Shown piece by piece: positions 1 through 8,481 of a stretch of DNA of 64,000 bases; position 1 is the first letter of the stretch, and each line of letters opens with the position of its first letter. Below the pieces are notes generated by a model, which was given only the letters and a program-made list of their open reading frames with translations, was not told the DNA's origin and did not search any database. The stretch is taken from assembly GCF_042643165.1 (NCBI RefSeq), contig NZ_JBHRSH010000001.1, positions 1,054,001-1,118,000 of the forward strand, in the 5' to 3' direction. A program made the position numbers and the translations under genes. The DNA comes from Hyphococcus aureus. Its GTDB lineage: Bacteria; Pseudomonadota; Alphaproteobacteria; Caulobacterales; Parvularculaceae.

Positions 1-210
1 GAAACCTCGATCCTCAAATTTCTCTATCGCGCCGGCGGCAAGCCGGTCACCCGCGATGTTCTGCTGGACGAGGTTTGGGGGTATAATTCAGGCGTTACGA
101 CACATACGCTTGAAACCCATGTTTACCGTCTGCGCCAAAAGATTGAACCTGATCCTTCCAATGCTTCGATCCTCCTGACCGAAAGCGGCGGGTACAGATT
201 ATCTCTTTAG
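1..210 (+). CDS. Response regulator, C-terminal winged-helix DNA-binding domain (partial)
   Basis: The window opens inside this gene; only the last 69 codons are present, ending at TAG 208-210. The residues show the end of an OmpR/PhoB-type winged helix: a DEVWGY segment, then THTLETHVYRLRQKIEP (the recognition helix) and the closing LLTESGGYRL beta hairpin. Such proteins are two-component transcription factors whose receiver domain would lie upstream of the window. The short gap of 8 bases to arsC suggests co-transcription. The partner kinase and target genes cannot be told from this fragment. Confidence 0.9.
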   Translation, partial: ETSILKFLYRAGGKPVTRDVLLDEVWGYNSGVTTHTLETHVYRLRQKIEPDPSNASILLTESGGYRLSL

Positions 211-218
211 GAAATACG

Positions 219-566
219 ATGCCGGTCACGATCTACCACAATCCCCGATGCTCGAAATCACGCCAGACGCTGGCGCTTCTGGAAGAAAAAGGGATTGAGC
301 CGGAGGTTATCCTTTACCTTGAAAACCCTCCATCGAAGGCGACGTTGAAAGGCCTTGTGAAAAAGCTAGGATTGTCTTCTGCGCGCAAGATGATGCGGGT
401 CAAAGAGGCGCCTTATATCGAGCTTGATCTCGCCAGCGCGACGGCGGAAACGGCGCTGATCGACGCTATGGCGGAGAACCCTGTGCTGATAGAGCGACCG
501 ATTGTCGTCAATGGCGAGAAGGCCGCCATTGGCCGGCCGCCGGAAAACGTGCTGGATATTCTGTGA
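219..566 (+). CDS. arsC: ArsC/YfgD-family arsenate reductase (glutaredoxin-type)
   Basis: This 115-residue thioredoxin-fold protein has the ArsC signature near its N-terminus: HNPRCSKSR, with the catalytic Cys11 in an H-x3-C-x3-R setting. The C-terminal ERPIVV...AIGRPPENV segment is the other family hallmark. Members reduce arsenate to arsenite with glutathione and glutaredoxin. No ars efflux pump or ArsR is nearby, so it may be the housekeeping YfgD-like form whose substrate is less certain. An AGGA Shine-Dalgarno lies about 7 bases before the ATG, and the gene follows the response regulator closely. The length is normal for the family. Confidence 0.9.
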   Translation: MPVTIYHNPRCSKSRQTLALLEEKGIEPEVILYLENPPSKATLKGLVKKLGLSSARKMMRVKEAPYIELDLASATAETALIDAMAENPVLIERPIVVNGEKAAIGRPPENVLDIL

Positions 567-569
567 GCC

Positions 570-2114
570 TTAAATCCTTTCACCCGCATCCAGCTTTTCC
601 AGTGTCGCTCTTGCATGGGCGCGATAGGAAAGTTTCGTTCCTTTCTCCATTTTCGCCCAGGTCCGGTACATCTGTGAAAGGCGCGGATTGTCTTTCAGTT
701 TCATTTCATTGCGGGCGAGGAAGTCCCAGTAAAGCGCATTAAAGGGACAGGCGCCCTCTTCGCTTTTTTTTGTCACGGCGTAGCGGCAGGTTTTGCAGTA
801 GTCCGACATGCGGTTGATATAAGCGCCGGACGCCGCATAGGGTTTGGAGCCGAGCGCGCCGCCATCGGCATATTGCGACATGCCGATAACATTGGGCGCC
901 TCGACCCATTCGAAAGCATCAAAATAAACGATCAGATACCATTCGTGCACGTCATAAGGCTCGACCCCGGCAAGCATGGCGAAGAGCCCTGTCACCATCA
1001 GCCGCTGGATGTGATGAGCGTAGGCGTCCTCGCGTGTTTGCTCTATCGCCTCGCGCATACACGCCATATCGGTGTCGCCGGACCAGTAAAAAGCGGGTAA
1101 TTTTCTCCTGTTTTCGAAATAGTTCTGGCGGACGTAATTTTCTCCGCCGCGCCAGTAATGACCGCGGACATATTCGCGCCAGCCTATAATCTGGCGAATG
1201 AAGCCTTCGACAGCATTGATCGGCGCATCGCCCGATAAATACGCATTTTCCGCGCGCTGACAGACTTCGAGCGGATCGAGAAGACCAATATTGATATAGG
1301 CCGACAACGCAGAGTGATAAAGGAAGCGCTCACCCGTCAGCATGGCGTCCTGAAAGTCGCCGAACCGCGGCAACGCTTTACTGATGAAATGATCAAGAGC
1401 TTTCACCGCTTCTTTGCGAGTCACCGCGTAACGAAAAGGCTCGGCATCGCCGAAATGATCAGCGAATTTGGTCTGCACCAGATCAATCACATCCGATGTT
1501 ATACGGTCCGGCTTGAACGCTTTTGGGGCAGGCATGAATAGATCGGCGGAGGCTGGTTTGCGGTTTTCCTTATCGTAATTCCATGCGCCGCCTGTGGGCT
1601 TGTCGCCTTCCATTAAAAGCCCGGTTTTTCGGCGCATCTCGCGATAGAAATACTCCATGCGCAATTGCTTGCGGCCTTCCGCCCATTGGGAAAAGTCGTC
1701 ATGGCTTGCGATGAAACGGTCGTCTGCGCGAATATCCACGTCAATGGAAAGCGTCTTTTTAAAGGCTTCAACCTCTTGTCTCACGCGCCGTTCGCTCGGC
1801 TCCGTCACCACAAGCGTTGCAGGCCGGTGTTTCTTAACGGCGCGTTTAACTAGTGCGGAAAAAGACTTTACGGCGTTTTCATCATCGAGTTTTTGATAGT
1901 CGACACGCCAGCCGTCTTTTTTCAGCGCCTCAGCGAAATGGCGCATGGCCGAGAGAACGAGAATGATTTTCTTTTTATGATGTTTGACGCTGGTCGCTTC
2001 ATCCCAAAGCTCGCCCATGACAATGACGTCTTTTGTCTTACGTGCTTCTTTGAGCGCGGAAATATCGCGCGAAAGCTGATCGCCCATGATCAGGATGAGG
2101 CGCTTATCACTCAC
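570..2114 (-). CDS. phrB: Iron-sulphur bacterial cryptochrome/(6-4) photolyase (DPRP family)
   Basis: This is a 514-residue FAD-containing photolyase/cryptochrome of the iron-sulphur class, which repairs (6-4) photoproducts in light or acts as a photoreceptor. The N-terminus has the Rossmann-like RLILIMGDQLS start. Four cysteines at 352, 440, 443 and 456 (MAC, YCKTC, ACPFN) have the spacing of the 4Fe-4S ligands described for Agrobacterium PhrB. The start is taken as GTG at 2114, because it overlaps the TGA of the upstream SDR gene (GTGA), suggesting translational coupling; a longer reading frame to 2204 would run into the SDR gene. Part of a patatin-SDR-phrB run on the minus strand. Repair versus signalling cannot be decided by eye. 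Confidence 0.9.
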   Translation of the reverse strand: MSDKRLILIMGDQLSRDISALKEARKTKDVIVMGELWDEATSVKHHKKKIILVLSAMRHFAEALKKDGWRVDYQKLDDENAVKSFSALVKRAVKKHRPATLVVTEPSERRVRQEVEAFKKTLSIDVDIRADDRFIASHDDFSQWAEGRKQLRMEYFYREMRRKTGLLMEGDKPTGGAWNYDKENRKPASADLFMPAPKAFKPDRITSDVIDLVQTKFADHFGDAEPFRYAVTRKEAVKALDHFISKALPRFGDFQDAMLTGERFLYHSALSAYINIGLLDPLEVCQRAENAYLSGDAPINAVEGFIRQIIGWREYVRGHYWRGGENYVRQNYFENRRKLPAFYWSGDTDMACMREAIEQTREDAYAHHIQRLMVTGLFAMLAGVEPYDVHEWYLIVYFDAFEWVEAPNVIGMSQYADGGALGSKPYAASGAYINRMSDYCKTCRYAVTKKSEEGACPFNALYWDFLARNEMKLKDNPRLSQMYRTWAKMEKGTKLSYRAHARATLEKLDAGERI

Positions 2115-2809
2115 CAGGGAACAGCCTCGCCGGCGTAATCGAAAAAGCCCCCTGACTGCTCCGGAGTGAGACGTGCAAGCACGCCGAGGAGGTCGCGGGC
2201 GCATGTCTCGGTGCTCGCCGTATAGCGGCCCCGGGCGTATTTTCTCGTCAAGGGCGTTTGGATTGTGCCGGGATGCAGGGCGACGACGATGCTGTTTTTG
2301 TTGCGCCGGGTTTCTTCAATCGCCGCGCATCTGACGATCTGGTTGAGCGCGGCCTTGGACGCGCGATAGCTCATCCAGCCGCCAAGCCGGTTGTCGCCAA
2401 TAGACCCGACCCGCGCGGACAAAGTTGCAAAGGCGCTTCGACCGTTGCGTTTCAACAGCGGCAGAAAATATTTGAAGGCGAGCGCAGTTCCTGTCGCATT
2501 GACGGCGAAGGCGCGCATCATCGCGGCGGCGTCAATGTCCTTGAATGCTTTTTCGGGCGCTGCGCCATTTGCTTCGAGGATGCCGGCGGCGTTGAAAATG
2601 AGATCGAAGCCCTCGCCCGGAGCGATATTTAGCGCCGCGGCGGCAACGCTTTCCTCATCCGCCAGATCCAGGCCGTTCCTGCTGCGCGAGAGCGCGACAA
2701 GATGCGAGCAGTTCCGGTCCGCGCGAAGCGCGGCGGTCAAGGCTGCGCCAATGCCGCCGGACGCGCCAAGGACCAGCGCTGAAAAAGGCTGTTCAGAAAA
2801 ATACGCCAG
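2111..2809 (-). CDS. SDR-family NAD(P)-dependent oxidoreductase, start uncertain
   Basis: A short-chain dehydrogenase with the cofactor loop LGASGGIGA, the NAAG segment, a serine in SARVGSIG and the catalytic YRASK (Tyr-x3-Lys). It resembles the C-factor/CsgA-like SDR group; its substrate is unknown. The first ATG (2740) lies after the nucleotide-binding loop, so translation must begin upstream. In frame, between the TGA at 2846-2848 and that ATG, I find no ATG, GTG or TTG; CTG at 2807-2809 is offered as the start. A good AGGGAG ribosome site and ATG near 2814 exist but are in another frame. A non-standard start, a sequencing error or a frameshift are all possible. Overlaps the start of phrB. 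Confidence 0.75.
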   Translation of the reverse strand: MAYFSEQPFSALVLGASGGIGAALTAALRADRNCSHLVALSRSRNGLDLADEESVAAAALNIAPGEGFDLIFNAAGILEANGAAPEKAFKDIDAAAMMRAFAVNATGTALAFKYFLPLLKRNGRSAFATLSARVGSIGDNRLGGWMSYRASKAALNQIVRCAAIEETRRNKNSIVVALHPGTIQTPLTRKYARGRYTASTETCARDLLGVLARLTPEQSGGFFDYAGEAVPW

Positions 2810-2826
2810 CGCATCGCTCTCCCTGT

Positions 2827-3753
2827 TTATGCGCCCAACAAGCGCTCAATGTCATGGCGCTGTTCCATCAATGCGCGATAGCCCTGCTCGATAAATTCAT
2901 CGGCCCGGTCAAAGGCGGTAGGCATGGCGTCGCGCATGTCGGGTTGCACCAGAATATCGGGGGGTTCGGCGATGGCGCGAGCCCGGGCGAGCTGCATCTG
3001 GAAAATATCGGCGGCGGCGTAGGCGGTTTCAAACAGATGCGGCTTCGCCCCGGCGCGCGCCTTGGCCATGGCGACCTGGTGGTCGATGGCGGCGACAGTG
3101 TCGTCTATCAGCTTGGCGACGGCGCCGGTCATGGTGGCCGGATGCGGAGCGGAACCGGCGACAGGGATCGGCAAGCGCTGGTCCGGCGCGTCGAAGCGGT
3201 CGAGAACCCGCGGCACCGCATTCAAATCAACAGAAATGACTACGTCTGCGCCCAATTGCCGGGCCAGCGAAACCGGCGCCGGATTGGTGAGGGCCCCGTC
3301 CACCAGCCATTTACCGCGCGTGTGAACGGCATGGAAAACCACAGGTATGGCGCTCGACGCGCGCGCCGCATCAATGACGGAGCCAGAGGTGATGATCACC
3401 TCCTCGCCGGTGGCGAGGTCGGCGGCGACCGCGCCATATTTCACGGGCAGGTCTTCGATATTCTTGTCAAATTGCCGGAAGGCCTCGAAAGCGGGCGCGG
3501 TGTCGATAAACCCGCCGCGATGGACTTTCAGGTTGAAGCTTTGCAGCGCCGAGATCGGCTTCAGGGTGCGCGCCCAGCGCTCGAACTCGTCGAGCGCGCC
3601 AATCAGATGCGCGCCGCCAACCAGCGCGCCGACGGAGCATCCGGCGATGGCGTATGGCTCGGCGCCGATTTCCTTGAGCGCTTTCAAAACGCCCATATGG
3701 GCCCATCCGCGCGCGGCGCCGGAGCCGAGGACCAGTCCGAGTTTTTTCGTCAT
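2827..3753 (-). CDS. Patatin-like phospholipase (RssA-type)
   Basis: A 308-residue patatin-fold acyl hydrolase. The glycine-rich oxyanion loop GSGAARG is at residues 10-16, the nucleophile elbow GCSVG gives Ser40, and the second member of the Ser-Asp dyad is in LVDGALTNP. Bacterial homologues such as RssA are predicted cytoplasmic or membrane-associated lipid hydrolases. The start is taken at ATG 3753 (MTKKLGLVLGSG), which puts the glycine loop at the usual distance; the longer frame back to 3912 adds sequence unlike the family. The C-terminus overlaps the open frame of the following SDR gene, so the two are probably one transcript. The actual lipid substrate is unknown. Confidence 0.88.
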   Translation of the reverse strand: MTKKLGLVLGSGAARGWAHMGVLKALKEIGAEPYAIAGCSVGALVGGAHLIGALDEFERWARTLKPISALQSFNLKVHRGGFIDTAPAFEAFRQFDKNIEDLPVKYGAVAADLATGEEVIITSGSVIDAARASSAIPVVFHAVHTRGKWLVDGALTNPAPVSLARQLGADVVISVDLNAVPRVLDRFDAPDQRLPIPVAGSAPHPATMTGAVAKLIDDTVAAIDHQVAMAKARAGAKPHLFETAYAAADIFQMQLARARAIAEPPDILVQPDMRDAMPTAFDRADEFIEQGYRALMEQRHDIERLLGA

Positions 3754-3979
3754 GAGCCCGCTTTCATGTTGTCTGTCGGGGAAATGGGGGCAGCGCCCGC
3801 GCCCGTCAACGGCGCCGCGGCCTTGCAGAAGCTTAAGGCGGAGGCGGCTTCCGTGAAACGCCCAAATGGCCGAAAAGGGCTTATAAAAGCGGGGAAAACT
3901 AGGCGGCCCCAAGGTGGCGGCAACTGGCGAAGCGCGCCATAGTCATCTGTTCGAATCACCTAACTGGAGAAGCTCGCAA

Positions 3980-6670
3980 GTGTCCGGCGCAGACAATGTC
4001 AAAACCCTGCGGGAAGAACTCCTAGACCAGACCGGCGACGGCTCGGATGGTCCCCGCCCCCATACGCGCGAGGAAATTATCGCGCTGATGGACGCCGCCG
4101 CCGCGAAGTCGGGCGGAGAGGCACAGGTCAAGCCCGACAAGGATGATGGCGGTTTGATCAACGCCGCCGCCTTCTGGCTTCTCTGGGCAGGCGTTTTCAC
4201 GGCGATCGCGGCCATTGTGTATGTGGTGATCAGCGCGCGCGATTCGGGCGGCGCCGGGATCATTCTTGCTGGCGGGCTCGCCCTGCTCATCGCTGTGTTT
4301 CTCACTGGCGCGGCGATGAAGATGTTTTCACCGGTTTTGGTTGCTGGCGTTATGCTGCGCAGGGCGACCGGTAAAAAACCGGCCGAAGCGGTCGAGCTGG
4401 CGGGCGCAGAAATTCTTGGCGCGCTGGGGCTGGCCGAACGGGTGCTGGACGCCGATCAGGATGCGCGACTTGTCGCCCGCCGCGATGGTGTCGTCACTTA
4501 TGCGAACCGTGTCTATTTTCAGCTCGCCAAGGCGGCGGGCGTCATGGGGCCGTCTGGTCTTCCGCCTCGCATTGACCGGCTTTTTGCGCAGCAGGGCGCC
4601 GAAGCGACAAAAGTTTTCCGTCTCTGCAAAGCGGCCAAGAGCGCTGAAGCCGCCGAGGAAATCATTTATCAGACCATGGGGCTCGCTGGCGGCGGCGAAC
4701 GGCGCCGGTTTGAGGTGAGCGTGCGCCCTATTCGCGGCGCTGACGATCATGTGGCCTGGCGCCTGCGCGAGCTTCCGGTCGAAGAGGAAGTGCAGGACAG
4801 CCTTGCGGCGGCCTATGCGGATTTCCCGCGCCCTGTTTTTGCGCTTGAGAAATCCGGCCAGATCGCCTGGGCGAACGCAGCGGCGCGTGAAAAGCTCGGC
4901 GCCCAGCGCGGCCAGTTGCAGGCGATTGACGATATCGTTCTTGGTGAGACGAGCGATCTGGTGAGTGGTCTGTGGCGTATCGATCGCGAGCCGATCACGG
5001 CGCAGGTGCGCCGGCGCAACGCTGAGCCCGCCGAAGCGAGCTTTTCCGCTTTCCGTCGCGGGGGCATCGGCGAAGGCTTTGCTTGCGTGGAAATGAGCAT
5101 CGACGAAAGCGCCGATGAAGTCGAAGATGTAGCGCTTTCCGGCGACATCTCTGAATCGCCTTTCGGCGTCGCCATCATTGAAGGCGAAATCAATCGCGAC
5201 GGCCGCGTTGTGGAAGCCAATAAGGCGTTCGCCGATGCTTTCGGCGCGCACAAGAAAAATGCGCCGCTGGTCAAATCCGTTGCACAGGCGACGTTAGAAG
5301 AACTTGCCGAGGAAATTCGCCGCAAGACTCGCGCCGGCGGTTCGCCAAAGCCCATTGAGGCGACAGTCGGCGCCGGCGCCGCTTCGCGCACCTATGCGCT
5401 GTTCGCCCGCCCGGTTCGCCGCAAACGGGGCAGCTACGGCGTACGCCGCACACTGCTTTATTCTGTCGACGTTACTGATCGCAAGCAGATGGAAGAAGAA
5501 TACGCGCAGGACCAGAAACTGCGCGGCATTGGCGAACTGGCGAGTAAGGTCGCCCACGACTTCAACAATTACCTGCAAGTGGTGATCGGCCATTGCGACC
5601 GCTTGATGCTGAAACATCCGGCGGGTGATCCGGCCTATGCCGATCTCGTTCAGATTCAGGAAAACGCCCAGCGCGCTGCGAACACGACGAAGCAACTTCT
5701 GGCCTTCTCGCGCAAGCAGACATTGAAGAAAGAAGTCCTCTCCATCACCGAAATCCTTCGGGATTTCTCGCGCTTCCTGACGCGCTCCATCGGCGAGAAG
5801 GTGAAGCTGGAACTGGTCAATGGCCGCGCCCTTCCTTTCGTCAAGGTTGATCGCTACCAGCTTGAAACGGCGGTGATGAATCTCGCCGTCAACGCTCGGG
5901 ACGCCATGGGCGTAGGCGGCGGCGCCCTGACCATCCGTACCCAGAGCGTTTCCGCCGAAGAGGCGAAGGCGCGCAATATTCCAGGTCTTCTGGATCAGGA
6001 ATATGTGTTGATCGAAGTCTCTGACACCGGTCCCGGCGTCCCACAGGAAATTGCTGACAAGATTTTCGATCCTTTCTTCACGACCAAGGCCATGGGCAAG
6101 GGCACTGGTCTGGGTCTCTCTACGGTTTACGGCATCATCCGCCAGCTTGACGGCGTTATCTCGCTGAAAAGCGAGGAAGGGAAAGGCGCCACATTCGAGA
6201 TTTATCTGCCCGCTTATGATGCGCCGGAGGCGGTCGTTGAGACTCCGAAAGAGACCAAGCAGACGCGCGCAAGAGAGCCGCAGGACCTCACCGGCGCTGG
6301 CCGGGTTCTGATCGTTGAGGACGAGGATCCGGTGCGCAATTTCGTCGTCGCGACGCTTACCGATTGCGGCTATGAAGTAAGCGAGGCGGCGGACGCCGAA
6401 GAGGCGCTTGAGCTTCTCGAAGAAGACATGGATTTCGACCTTGTCGTTTCCGACGTGATGATGCCTGATATTGACGGCCCCACCATGGTGAAACAGGCGC
6501 GCGAAACTCTGGGGCTTCAGTCGAAAATCATCTTCATGTCCGCTTATGCGGAAGCGGCGGTGCGCGACCAACTCGACCTGATTGAGGGCGCGGGCTATAT
6601 CCAGAAGCCTTTCACCCTGCAGGGCATCGCCTCGACGGTGAAGGATACGCTCTATCCGCCTGCGGAATAA
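3980..6670 (+). CDS. cckA: CckA-type hybrid sensor histidine kinase
   Basis: An 896-residue hybrid kinase. In order it has two membrane segments (about 62-85 and 92-113), a long PAS-like sensor region, a HisKA domain with HDFNN (His526), an HATPase with N, G1 and G2 boxes (DTGPGVP, GKGTGLGLSTVYGI), and a receiver domain with phospho-acceptor Asp825 in VSDVMMPD and the KPF lysine. This order and the HDFNN and FSRKQTL motifs are those of CckA, which phosphorylates ChpT and, through it, CtrA in alphaproteobacterial cell-cycle control. The protein is longer than Caulobacter CckA because of the sensor region. The GTG at 3980 is preferred, having GGAGA 9 bases upstream; an ATG at 3914 would add 22 residues. 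Confidence 0.9.
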   Translation: MSGADNVKTLREELLDQTGDGSDGPRPHTREEIIALMDAAAAKSGGEAQVKPDKDDGGLINAAAFWLLWAGVFTAIAAIVYVVISARDSGGAGIILAGGLALLIAVFLTGAAMKMFSPVLVAGVMLRRATGKKPAEAVELAGAEILGALGLAERVLDADQDARLVARRDGVVTYANRVYFQLAKAAGVMGPSGLPPRIDRLFAQQGAEATKVFRLCKAAKSAEAAEEIIYQTMGLAGGGERRRFEVSVRPIRGADDHVAWRLRELPVEEEVQDSLAAAYADFPRPVFALEKSGQIAWANAAAREKLGAQRGQLQAIDDIVLGETSDLVSGLWRIDREPITAQVRRRNAEPAEASFSAFRRGGIGEGFACVEMSIDESADEVEDVALSGDISESPFGVAIIEGEINRDGRVVEANKAFADAFGAHKKNAPLVKSVAQATLEELAEEIRRKTRAGGSPKPIEATVGAGAASRTYALFARPVRRKRGSYGVRRTLLYSVDVTDRKQMEEEYAQDQKLRGIGELASKVAHDFNNYLQVVIGHCDRLMLKHPAGDPAYADLVQIQENAQRAANTTKQLLAFSRKQTLKKEVLSITEILRDFSRFLTRSIGEKVKLELVNGRALPFVKVDRYQLETAVMNLAVNARDAMGVGGGALTIRTQSVSAEEAKARNIPGLLDQEYVLIEVSDTGPGVPQEIADKIFDPFFTTKAMGKGTGLGLSTVYGIIRQLDGVISLKSEEGKGATFEIYLPAYDAPEAVVETPKETKQTRAREPQDLTGAGRVLIVEDEDPVRNFVVATLTDCGYEVSEAADAEEALELLEEDMDFDLVVSDVMMPDIDGPTMVKQARETLGLQSKIIFMSAYAEAAVRDQLDLIEGAGYIQKPFTLQGIASTVKDTLYPPAE

Positions 6671-6736
6671 AGCGCGCTGGCGGCGCGCGGAATTGGCGGA
6701 TGCGACACGAGAGTAAGGAAATCAAAGGGCGGCGGC

Positions 6737-7450
6737 ATGCGGCAGATCGTATTTGACCTTGAAACCACGGGCTTCAAATTCTCTGAAGGCCATCGGATTG
6801 TTGAGATCGGCGGCGTTGAAATGGTCAATGGCGCCGTCACTGGCCGCAATTTCCATACCTATGTGAACCCGGAGCGCGATATGCCCATCGGCGCCTATCA
6901 GGTGCACGGGCTGTCGGCGGAGTTCTTGCGCGACAAGCCTGTATTTACCGATGAAAGCGTCGCGGCGGCTTTTCTCGACTTTATCGGCGACGCCCAGCTG
7001 GTCGCCCATAACGGGATCGGCTTCGATTTGCCTTTCCTCAATGCGGAACTGAAAGCGGCGGGGCTCAGGACGCTCGACAAGGATAATATCGTCGACACGC
7101 TGCATCTGGCGCGGCGGAAATTTCCGGGCGCTCCGGCGAGCCTCGACGCCCTTTGCTCGCGCTTCGGCATCGACACCTCGACGCGCGAGCGCGACGGTCA
7201 CGGCGCCCTGCTCGATTCAAAACTGCTCGCTACTGTCTATATCGAACTGACAGGAGGCCTGCAGGCGGGGCTCGATTTTCGCCGGGACGACAGCGCAACC
7301 GGATCGAATGGCAAGCGCATGCGCGCGCCGGCGCGCCAGCGTCCCCACGCGCTCGCTTCACTTGTCACCGATGCGGAACGTGAGGCGCATACAGAGTTTG
7401 TCGCCGAACTCGGCGACGATGCGGTCTGGAAAAAAGTGCTGGCGTCCTGA
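6737..7450 (+). CDS. dnaQ: DNA polymerase III epsilon subunit, 3'-5' proofreading exonuclease
   Basis: A 237-residue DEDDh exonuclease. Exo I is FDLETTG with Asp7 and Glu9, Exo II is AHNGIGFDLPFL, and Exo III is the RDGHGALLDSKLLA segment with the general-base histidine and final aspartate. It would proofread for the replicative polymerase core. The C-terminal tail after residue 180 is variable and rich in Arg and Ala, as expected for the part that contacts the alpha subunit. It lies between cckA and the convergent secB, the usual alphaproteobacterial position of dnaQ. Confidence 0.95.
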   Translation: MRQIVFDLETTGFKFSEGHRIVEIGGVEMVNGAVTGRNFHTYVNPERDMPIGAYQVHGLSAEFLRDKPVFTDESVAAAFLDFIGDAQLVAHNGIGFDLPFLNAELKAAGLRTLDKDNIVDTLHLARRKFPGAPASLDALCSRFGIDTSTRERDGHGALLDSKLLATVYIELTGGLQAGLDFRRDDSATGSNGKRMRAPARQRPHALASLVTDAEREAHTEFVAELGDDAVWKKVLAS

Positions 7451-7453
7451 GGC

Positions 7454-7948
7454 TTAGGCCTGTCCGGCCTGGGCTTCGCGGCGCTGGGCGTTGGCGATGT
7501 AGATTCCCATGAAATCGATGGGCTCCAGCATCAGCGGCGGGAAGTTGCCGTTGCGTGTGGCGTCGGCGACGATCTGGCGCATGAACGGGAACAAAAGCCG
7601 CGGACACTCAACCATCATCACCATTTCAAGCTGGTCTTTCGGGACATTGACGATCTCGAAAACGCCGGCATAGGTCGCCTCGACCACGAACATGGCGTCG
7701 CCATTTTCGCGATTGGCGCGAGACGCGACGGAAAGTTCGATTTCATACTGATTCTGGTTCAGTCCGCGGCCCTGCACATCCACATTGACGTCGATCTTCG
7801 GCGTTGAATTGGACTGATACACCGCTGGCGCGCGAGGGTTCTCAAAAGAAAGGTCTTTCAGATATTGCGCGAGAACCGTCAGAGAAGGCGCGGCGTTGGG
7901 ATCGACCCCTTGCGGATCGGCGTTAGGTGTGGCGGGGGTGTCGGACAT
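7454..7948 (-). CDS. secB: Protein-export chaperone SecB
   Basis: A 164-residue SecB. It keeps preproteins unfolded and hands them to SecA. Recognisable segments are LAQYLKDLSFENP, the hydrophobic EATYAGVFEI strand, and PRLLFPFMRQIVADATRNGNFPPLMLEPIDF, after which SecB proteins end with a short variable tail (here IYIANAQRREAQAGQA). The start is taken at ATG 7948; a GTG three codons earlier is also possible. It is convergent with dnaQ, with only three bases between stop codons, and is followed upstream by fxsA on the same strand. Confidence 0.96.
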   Translation of the reverse strand: MSDTPATPNADPQGVDPNAAPSLTVLAQYLKDLSFENPRAPAVYQSNSTPKIDVNVDVQGRGLNQNQYEIELSVASRANRENGDAMFVVEATYAGVFEIVNVPKDQLEMVMMVECPRLLFPFMRQIVADATRNGNFPPLMLEPIDFMGIYIANAQRREAQAGQA

Positions 7949-8019
7949 GGAGCGCACCGTCTTGGCTGAGGAAAAAGAGGGCGCTCAATACACGCCCAAC
8001 CCCGAAGCTGCAACCCGGC

Positions 8020-8421
8020 TTAACCCATCCTGTCGTCGTGGCGCACGATATGACCGCGAATGGCTTTGAGGGCCCATCGGGCGAGAAGCCGGCGGACTGG
8101 CGGGACAAGAAGCAGGAAGCCGATGCTGTCGGTGAGAAAGCCCGGCGTCATCAGAAGCGGCGCGGCGACCACCAACAGGGCTCCATCCACAGCAGAGGCT
8201 ACGGGCAGCCGGCCGGTCTCAAGGTCCATACGCGCGGCGTTGAGCGCCCGAAGGCCCTGCAAGCGGATCAGAAAGCCGCCCAGAAAGGCGGTCCCAAGAC
8301 AGGCCGCAATCACGGGCAGGATGCCGAAAGCGTCAGCGGCGGTCAAAAGCACGTAAATTTCCGCGATTGGACCAAGGATAAACACGGCAAGGAGGATAAA
8401 GAACATAAGACCCGGGTGCAT
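8020..8421 (-). CDS. fxsA: FxsA-family membrane protein
   Basis: A 133-residue integral membrane protein with three or four hydrophobic segments: residues 5-25, a pair of helices around 30-52, and another about 78-105. The GPIAEIYVLL and LLVVAAPLLMTPGFLTDSIGFLLLVPPVR stretches are typical of the FxsA family. In E. coli, FxsA overproduction relieves F-plasmid exclusion of phage T7, but its normal role is unclear. It is divergent from the Tim44-like gene, with about 60 bases between the starts, and lies upstream of secB in the order common in alphaproteobacteria. Confidence 0.9.
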   Translation of the reverse strand: MHPGLMFFILLAVFILGPIAEIYVLLTAADAFGILPVIAACLGTAFLGGFLIRLQGLRALNAARMDLETGRLPVASAVDGALLVVAAPLLMTPGFLTDSIGFLLLVPPVRRLLARWALKAIRGHIVRHDDRMG

Positions 8422-8481
8422 TCTTCAGCTATCGCTCCTATATAGAACGAACTTGAGCAATATTAAGGTTTCGGAGCGATA

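Noticed and set aside
2854..3942. Plus-strand frame of 362 codons opposite the patatin gene
   Set aside because: Low-complexity Gly/Arg/Ala sequence, antisense to a gene with full patatin motifs.
5294..6571. Long open frame of 425 codons on the minus strand opposite cckA
   Set aside because: It lies wholly within the well-supported cckA gene and its translation shows no motif or domain; such frames are common in GC-rich DNA.
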